Assembly: GCF_003427025.1 (NCBI RefSeq)
Contig: NZ_QVAI01000023.1
Span: 46,665-110,664 of the forward strand
Length of the DNA: 64,000 bases
DNA from: Jiangella endophytica
GTDB lineage: Bacteria > Actinomycetota > Actinomycetes > Jiangellales > Jiangellaceae
Reading direction: 5' to 3'
The notes under the pieces are model-generated. The model was not told the origin of the DNA. It saw nothing but the letters and a program-made list of their open reading frames with translations, and did no database searches. The position numbers and the translations under genes are program-made. Below, piece after piece: positions 59,467-64,000 of this stretch (positions are counted from its first letter, which is position 1; each line of letters begins with the position of its first letter).

Positions 59467-60494
59467 CGGCGCTCCTCGCCGCGGTCACGGCGCGCGGCGC
59501 GGGCGGCCCGATGTGCCCGGACGACGGCGATCGTGACGACGGCGGCGAAGACGGCGAGACCGGTCCAGATCATCGCCTGCGTGACGTTCAGCAGCGCGCC
59601 GTCGACGCCCCGCGTGCGCCCGCCGTCGCGCCCCGTCGCGGCCACCACCAGCAGTGTCACCACCGTCGCGGCGCCGGCGACCCGAGCCGTCCACCGTCCG
59701 GCGAGATCGAGCCGGCCGCGGTGCGTGCGGTGCGCCGGCGCCAGCAGCCGGATCAGCAGCAACGCCGCGATGGGCAGCTGCAGCAGCCACACCGTCGTCC
59801 GGAACCAGCCGTCGTACCAGACGTTGGTGCCGTACAGCAGCGTGTGCCAGACGCTGAGCACGTAGACCACGATGATCGACGCGTGCAGCGTCCGCCACGC
59901 GCGCGGGCCGATCGCCCGCCGCGCGTAGTAGGCGAGCCCGAGCGGGATGGCCAGGTAGAGCGCGAGCAGGCCGATCAGGATCGCGATCAGCCCGGTGCCG
60001 CTGCCGTACGCGCCGGGGACGAACGTGTTCACGAACGCCGACCACGAGCGGCCCGCCGCGCCCAGCCCGTCGGCGTTGCCGCGCACCTCCTCGGCGAAGA
60101 ACCAGAACGCGTGCAGGAACATCAGCGCGACGGTGGTGAGGCTGGTCGTGCGGTGCCACTTCTCCAGCCGTGCCGGCGAGACCGGCAGCCGGTTCGCGGC
60201 GCGGCTGGATCGCGTCAGGCCGAGGATGACGGTGATCCACGCCCACAGCAGTCCGGACCAGCCGAAGGCCTGGCACAGCCAGTACATCCAGTAGGTGTCG
60301 GCGCCGCCCAGCAGGAACGGCATGACGTCGACGGTCGCCGACGTGCCCGCGTCGACCCGCTGATGGAGCCAGGCGAACAGCAGCAGTGTGATGAGCAGGG
60401 CGGCGCTCGCGTCCAGCCAGGCGGCCCTGAGGTCCTGCCTGAACGCGGCCCCGTCGAACCACGATCTCCCCGTCGACTCCGTCTCGTCGGCCAT
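59442..60494 (-). CDS. ferric-reductase-like transmembrane protein
   Basis: A 350-residue membrane protein with about eight helices. Paired His in EKWHRTTSLTTVALMFLHAFWF and RTLHASIIVVYVLSVWHTLLYG are positioned as b-type haem ligands of ferric-reductase-like cores. No FAD or NAD domain is attached, so it would need a partner such as the SIP next door. ATG 60494 has GAGG four bases upstream; a longer frame from 60554 would run through the direct repeats. It may reduce iron or pass electrons across the membrane. Confidence 0.82.
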   Translation of the reverse strand: MADETESTGRSWFDGAAFRQDLRAAWLDASAALLITLLLFAWLHQRVDAGTSATVDVMPFLLGGADTYWMYWLCQAFGWSGLLWAWITVILGLTRSSRAANRLPVSPARLEKWHRTTSLTTVALMFLHAFWFFAEEVRGNADGLGAAGRSWSAFVNTFVPGAYGSGTGLIAILIGLLALYLAIPLGLAYYARRAIGPRAWRTLHASIIVVYVLSVWHTLLYGTNVWYDGWFRTTVWLLQLPIAALLLIRLLAPAHRTHRGRLDLAGRWTARVAGAATVVTLLVVAATGRDGGRTRGVDGALLNVTQAMIWTGLAVFAAVVTIAVVRAHRAARAARRDRGEERRQPAEASA

Positions 60495-60514
60495 GTGCCC
60501 TCGCTCTCCGCCAC

Positions 60515-60546
60515 CTTTGGCAAGTCGCCGGGGATCTTTGGCAAGT
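60515..60546. repeat. direct repeat before the ferric-reductase-like gene
   Basis: CTTTGGCAAGT occurs at 60515-60525 and again at 60536-60546, 21 bases apart (two helical turns), 21 bases before the start of the minus-strand gene. The spacing and place suggest a binding site for a regulator that binds side by side. Confidence 0.55.
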
Positions 60547-60608
60547 AGCGTCACAAAGTAGGCGATGCCTTGCGGCCGGCACCAGGGCCGGTCCGGCGCT
60601 CGGACGGG

Positions 60609-61271
60609 TCAGCGGTGCAGGGCCTTGCGGGCCAGCCAGTTCCCGAGCAGCTGCGCCAGCTGCACCATGCCGATGATCACCAGGACGGTGACCAGCGTGA
60701 CCTCCCAGTTGAAGCGCTGGTAGCCGTACACGATGGCGAAGTTGCCCAGCCCGCCGCCACCCACGTAGCCGGCCAGCGCCGACATGTCCACGATGCCGAT
60801 CAGCAGGAACGTGTAGCCGAGGATCAGCGGCGCGAGCGCCTCCGGCACCAGCACCGTCACCAGGATCCGCAGCCGCGAGGCGCCCATCGCCCGGGCCGCC
60901 TCGACGACGCCGGGGTCGGTCGCGACGAGGTTCTGCTCGACGATGCGCGCCGTCACGAACGTCGCCATGATCGACATGGCGAAGATGACCGCCTCGTTGC
61001 CGATCGTCGTGCCGACGACGGCCAGCGTCACCGGGCCGACCGCGGTGATGAAGATGATGAACGGGATCGGCCGCACCACGTTCACCGCGACGTTGAGGAC
61101 CGTGAAGACGACGACGTTCTCCAGCAGGTTGCCGCGGCGCGTCGCGTACAGCAGCACGCCGAGCACCAGCCCCAGTGCGCCGCCCACGCCCACCGTCACC
61201 CCGACGATGTACAGCGTCTCGCGCACCGACTCCCAGAGGATCGGCGACAGCTCGGACCAGTCGCGGTTCAT
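60609..61271 (-). CDS. metI: methionine ABC transporter permease MetI
   Basis: A 220-residue permease of the methionine uptake family. Five hydrophobic stretches are seen, with RPIPFIIFITAVGPVTLAVVGTTIGNEAVIFAMS and the ATPase-contact loop ATDPGVVEAARAMGASRLRILVTVLVPEALAPL. LSALAGYVGGGGLGNFAIVYGYQRFN-like text near the C-terminus (from MSALAGY) is typical of MetI. ATG 61271 overlaps the metN stop (ATGA). Confidence 0.94.
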   Translation of the reverse strand: MNRDWSELSPILWESVRETLYIVGVTVGVGGALGLVLGVLLYATRRGNLLENVVVFTVLNVAVNVVRPIPFIIFITAVGPVTLAVVGTTIGNEAVIFAMSIMATFVTARIVEQNLVATDPGVVEAARAMGASRLRILVTVLVPEALAPLILGYTFLLIGIVDMSALAGYVGGGGLGNFAIVYGYQRFNWEVTLVTVLVIIGMVQLAQLLGNWLARKALHR

Positions 61272-62299
61272 GCCGGCACCCCCGCGGTCCCGAGGTCGTC
61301 CACGTCGGTGCGGCCGCGCAGGTCGGCGACGAGCGCGTCGATGGCAGCGTCGGCGCCGGTCAGCTCCAGCGTCAGCGAGCCGAACGGGCGCTCGTCGATC
61401 TCGGTGATGCCGCCGAACACGATGGTCCCGTCGACGCCGTGCTCGCGCAGAGCCGCCGTGACGTCGACGCCGGACTCGCGGATGCCGACGGTGACGATGC
61501 GGCCCGGGTGCCGGTGCCGCAGCCGCGCCACCGCCTCCGGCGTCGGCCGGTCCTTCAGCGTCGTCGCGACGAACCGGCGGGTGGCCCGCTCGCGCGGCGC
61601 GGCGAACACGTCGTAGACCGGGCCGTGCTCGACCACCTTCCCGGCCTCCATGACGGCGACCCGGTGTGCGAGCGAGCGGATGACGTCCATCTCGTGCGTG
61701 ATGACCACGACGGTGACGCCGAGGTCGCGGTTGACGCGGCGCAGCAGCGCCAGCACGTCCTGGGTGGTGTCCGGGTCGAGCGCGCTCGTGGCCTCGTCGG
61801 CGAGCAGGATCCGCGGCGACGTCGCGAGCGCGCGGGCGATGCCGACGCGCTGCTTCTGCCCGCCGGACAGCTGCCGCGGGTAGGCCTTCGCCTTGTCGGC
61901 GATGCCGACGTAGTCGAGCAGCTCGGCGACGCGGGCCGCCCGCTTCTCACGCGGCCAGCCGGCCACCTTCAGCGGGTACGCGACGTTGCCGGCGACGGTG
62001 CGCGAGTTCAGCAGGTTGAACTGCTGGAACACCATGCCGATGCCGGCCCGGACGCGCCGCAGCTGTGGCTCGCGGAGCGCGGTGACGTCCTGCCCGTCGA
62101 CGAGCAGGCGGCCGGACGTCACCGTCTCCAGCGCGTTGACCAGCCGGACCAGCGTGCTCTTGCCGGCGCCGGAGTACCCGATGACGCCGAAGATCTCGCC
62201 GGCCTCGATGTCCAGCGTGACGCCGTCGACGGCGCGGATCGTTCTGTCGCCGGTGCCGAAGACCTTGCTGACCTCTTGGAAACTGATCAGGGGTGCCAT
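61268..62299 (-). CDS. metN: methionine ABC transporter ATPase MetN
   Basis: A 343-residue ATPase. Walker A is GYSGAGKSTLV, the Q loop GMVFQQFNLLNSRTV, signature LSGGQKQRVGIARAL, Walker B ILLADEATSALD and the switch His VVVITHEMDV. After residue 250 a NIL regulatory domain (RHPGRIVTVGIRESGVDVTAALREHGVDGTIVFGGITEI) is present, which in MetN proteins binds methionine and inhibits transport. It is coupled to metQ by a TGATG overlap and to metI by ATGA. Confidence 0.95.
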   Translation of the reverse strand: MAPLISFQEVSKVFGTGDRTIRAVDGVTLDIEAGEIFGVIGYSGAGKSTLVRLVNALETVTSGRLLVDGQDVTALREPQLRRVRAGIGMVFQQFNLLNSRTVAGNVAYPLKVAGWPREKRAARVAELLDYVGIADKAKAYPRQLSGGQKQRVGIARALATSPRILLADEATSALDPDTTQDVLALLRRVNRDLGVTVVVITHEMDVIRSLAHRVAVMEAGKVVEHGPVYDVFAAPRERATRRFVATTLKDRPTPEAVARLRHRHPGRIVTVGIRESGVDVTAALREHGVDGTIVFGGITEIDERPFGSLTLELTGADAAIDALVADLRGRTDVDDLGTAGVPA

Positions 62300-63183
62300 C
62301 AGTGCGCGGCGAGGTCCGTCTGGATGCCGTCGAGGATCTCGCCGAGCTCGTCGGCCGGGTTGTCGGTGAAGACCGCCGTCCCGCCGGACGCCGCCGACGA
62401 CGCGTCCTCGACCTCGGGCGAGTGGTACAGCTCGACGAGGCGCTGGAACGTCTCGTTGTCGACGTCGCCGGACCGCGCCACCCACACGTTGATGTACGGG
62501 CGGGCGCCCGGGCTGTCGGCCTGGTCCTGGTACAGCGCGTCGGCTGGCTCCAGCCCGGCGTCGGCGACGAAGTCGTTGTTGATCACCGAGGCGTCGACGC
62601 TGTTGAGCGCCGTCGCCGTCTGCTCCGCCGCGACCGGCGTGACGCTCACCCGCGACTCCTCCTCGACGACGTCCGACGGGAGCGAGGTCGAGCTGCCGCC
62701 GCCCTCGAGCGTGATCAGGCCGGCGTCCTGCAGGACCAGCAGCGCGCGGGCCTGGTTGGTCTCGTCGTTCGGGATCGCGACCTCGCCGCCCTCGGGGATG
62801 TCGTCCAGCGACTGGTGCCGTTGCGAGTACAGGCCGAGCGGGTAGATCGCGGTCGCCCCGATCGGCGTCAGGTCGTCGTCGTTCGACACGTTGTAGGCGG
62901 CCAGGTACTGCAGGTGCTGGAACTGGTTGAGGTCGAGCTGACCCTGCGACAGCGCCGTGTTGGGTTGCGTGTAGTCGGTGAAGTTCACCAGCTCCACGTC
63001 GATGCCCTCCTCGTCGGCGAGCTCGGTGAAGGCCGTCCAGTAGTCCTCGCTGGCGCCGACCACGCCGATGCGGATCGGGTCGCCGGACTCGCCGGACGCG
63101 GTCTCGTCGTCGCCCCCGCCGCACGCGGCCAGGACGACGGCGGCTGCGGTGAGCGCGAGGGGCAGGGCGATGCGGCGGTTCAT
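62299..63183 (-). CDS. metQ: methionine-binding lipoprotein MetQ (NlpA family)
   Basis: A 294-residue lipoprotein. The signal peptide has lipobox LAAC with Cys at residue 21. The mature domain has IRIGVVGASEDYWTAFTELADEEGIDVELVNFTDYTQPNTALSQGQLDLNQFQHLQYLAAYN, the NlpA/MetQ signature, and VAIPNDETNQARALLVLQDAGLITL. First gene of the metQNI operon. AAGGAG lies about 11 bases before ATG 63183. The long leader holds a Met/Cys-rich short reading frame and a palindrome that may regulate it. Confidence 0.94.
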   Translation of the reverse strand: MNRRIALPLALTAAAVVLAACGGGDDETASGESGDPIRIGVVGASEDYWTAFTELADEEGIDVELVNFTDYTQPNTALSQGQLDLNQFQHLQYLAAYNVSNDDDLTPIGATAIYPLGLYSQRHQSLDDIPEGGEVAIPNDETNQARALLVLQDAGLITLEGGGSSTSLPSDVVEEESRVSVTPVAAEQTATALNSVDASVINNDFVADAGLEPADALYQDQADSPGARPYINVWVARSGDVDNETFQRLVELYHSPEVEDASSAASGGTAVFTDNPADELGEILDGIQTDLAAH

Positions 63184-63314
63184 GGCGTGCGTGTCTCCTT
63201 GGTGAGGGTGGGGATCGCGCGGGGTGGGCGCGGGTCGCCCGCCGGACGGCGCGGCGAGGTGGCCGGCCGGATCCGGTGGGGAGGGGTGCCGCTCGAGTGA
63301 CGCTCAGGGAGGCG

Positions 63315-63410
63315 TCAGCGGCAGCGGCGCATTCGCATCGGACACATGGACATGCCGCGGCCGTTGGCCGTGGACACGATCCGGGCGGTGTCGGACGAAG
63401 CGCGAGACAT
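63315..63410 (-). CDS. candidate leader peptide upstream of metQ
   Basis: A short open frame 132 bases before metQ encodes 31 residues ending MSMCPMRMRRCR; the last 12 hold four Met and two Cys. A start at 63353 would give just those 12. Its stop codon is the first part of a hairpin, TGACGC/GCGTCA with an 8-base loop (63298-63317). Short Cys-rich leader frames are known before sulfur-amino-acid genes in actinomycetes; here ribosome stalling on Met or Cys codons could control transcription into metQNI. Neither start has a strong ribosome site. Confidence 0.45.
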   Translation of the reverse strand: MSRASSDTARIVSTANGRGMSMCPMRMRRCR

Positions 63411-63448
63411 GCGTCCATCTTCACGGCTGGCCCAGGGGTCGCCAAACG

Positions 63449-63476
63449 GACCACGATGTGATCTCACATCGTGGTC
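63449..63476. promoter_or_regulatory. perfect 28-bp palindrome upstream of the met operon leader
   Basis: Arms of 13 bases, GACCACGATGTGA (63449-63461) and TCACATCGTGGTC (63464-63476), surround TC. It lies about 40 bases before the leader frame and is flanked by CATAAT on its far side. It is either the operator of a sulfur or methionine regulator or a terminator stem; no T tract follows on either strand. Confidence 0.6.
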
Positions 63477-64000
63477 ATAATCTGGTCGAAATGTGAGACG
63501 ACCCACGTCGATCCGGCCATTCGTGCGGCGACGTCGAGGGGTCCGCTCGGCGCTGGTCGACGTTCAGTACGGGGTTCGCTGGGTCCTGGGGGTTCGCCGG
63601 TTGGCCGGGGTTCGCGGGTTGGCCGGGGTTGGTTCCGTTGGCGGGGTGCCCCCGTCCCCCTGCTGTTCATTGTTTGAGCCGCGGGTGCGCGCCTCAAGTC
63701 CGCGGCCTCTGCTGGGTGCTGTGTGTGGTGGTCGGGGGCCTTGGACGTGACCCGCGTACCCGCGGCCCAAGTGCTGGCAGCTATCCGGGGGGACGGGGGA
63801 GTCTGGCGACGGGTGGTGCGTCGGGGTGGGCGCTTCTGGGTGTGTTGGTCGGGGCGTCGGGCGCGTCTGTTGGTGCGTCGGTGGTGCGTTCGTGAGTCGT
63901 TGATGGGGCGTCTGCCGGTTGGTGGGATCGGTGGGGTTGCCGGCCGGGCGGGGTTGGTGGTGCCTGTGAGGCTGGCGGGGTCTGTGAGGTTAGTGGGTTC
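63477..64000. other. G/T-skewed end region without a supported gene
   Basis: No open frame here looks like a real protein. From about 63570 the plus strand is rich in G and T, with runs of three to five G. A tandem repeat of an 18-base unit, GGTTCGCCGGTTGGCCGG and a one-mismatch copy, lies at 63591-63626 with a partial third copy. On the minus strand it would give Pro-Ala-Asn repeats. The region may be spacer or the low-complexity part of a gene that continues beyond the window. Confidence 0.4.

Noticed and set aside
63184..63480. A SAM riboswitch in the metQ leader
   Set aside because: I looked for the conserved S-box and SAM-IV core segments on the minus strand and saw none; a covariance-model search would be decisive.

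Overview
The window is very GC-rich, coding-dense DNA from an actinomycete. The lineage signs are a MetQ/MetN/MetI importer, lipoprotein and Tat solute-binding proteins, a luciferase-like oxidoreductase beside an F420 reductase-like gene, an IdeR/DmdR-type iron box, a possible DosR-type box, many TetR/MarR/GntR/LacI/ROK/SorC regulators, and GTG starts with 1-4 nt stop/start overlaps. The genus cannot be fixed from sequence alone. No rRNA, tRNA, CRISPR array, transposase or phage gene was seen.

Layout. (1) 68-10534, minus strand: a six-gene glycan operon with a large secreted GH2 enzyme, a sugar-binding lipoprotein, two permeases, a cytosolic GH2 enzyme and a sulfatase, facing a divergent LacI regulator and a ROK protein (10713-12902). 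A secreted sorbosone-dehydrogenase-like propeller protein with a PKD domain follows. (2) 16366-21201: a tandem universal stress protein, two zinc alcohol dehydrogenases, and a GntR regulator with ACC deaminase. (3) 21546-32383: a polA-like polymerase, TetR plus MMPL pump, MarR with a DinB-like protein, a GH36-like alpha-galactosidase, a DrrAB-like exporter and a LapA-domain protein. (4) 32414-41494: AraC, a luciferase-like/F420-reductase pair, an AbiE-type toxin-antitoxin module with a broken toxin, a DHA2 exporter with its TetR, a phosphotransferase and two small proteins. (5) 41526-50927, minus strand: an eight-gene operon with a RuBisCO-like protein, a DUF1537 four-carbon acid sugar kinase, a GH127 glycosidase, an Asp/Glu-racemase-family protein, a complete sugar ABC importer and a SorC regulator. 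A fused FAD/iron-sulfur 2-hydroxyacid dehydrogenase lies divergent (51042-53885). (6) 53822-60494: metallo-hydrolase, alpha/beta hydrolase, DUF1905, TetR, a lone AbiEi/DUF559-like gene flanked by two copies of a palindromic repeat, then an iron cluster (binding protein, siderophore-interacting protein, ferric-reductase-like membrane protein). (7) 60609-63183: the methionine importer, preceded by a Met/Cys-rich short reading frame. The last ~500 bases carry no gene I can support.

The most interesting locus is region 5. Its RuBisCO-like protein and DUF1537 kinase match the logic of the known D-apionate pathways, where the transcarboxylase branch yields 3-phosphoglycerate and glycolate. A GH127 enzyme that could release a branched or five-membered-ring sugar inside the cell, a dedicated importer, and a divergent glycolate/lactate-type dehydrogenase would complete a route from an imported glycoside to central metabolism. 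This assignment is inference; the enzyme families are well supported. Regulation is unusually legible: clean palindromic operator candidates sit at many of the divergent promoters.
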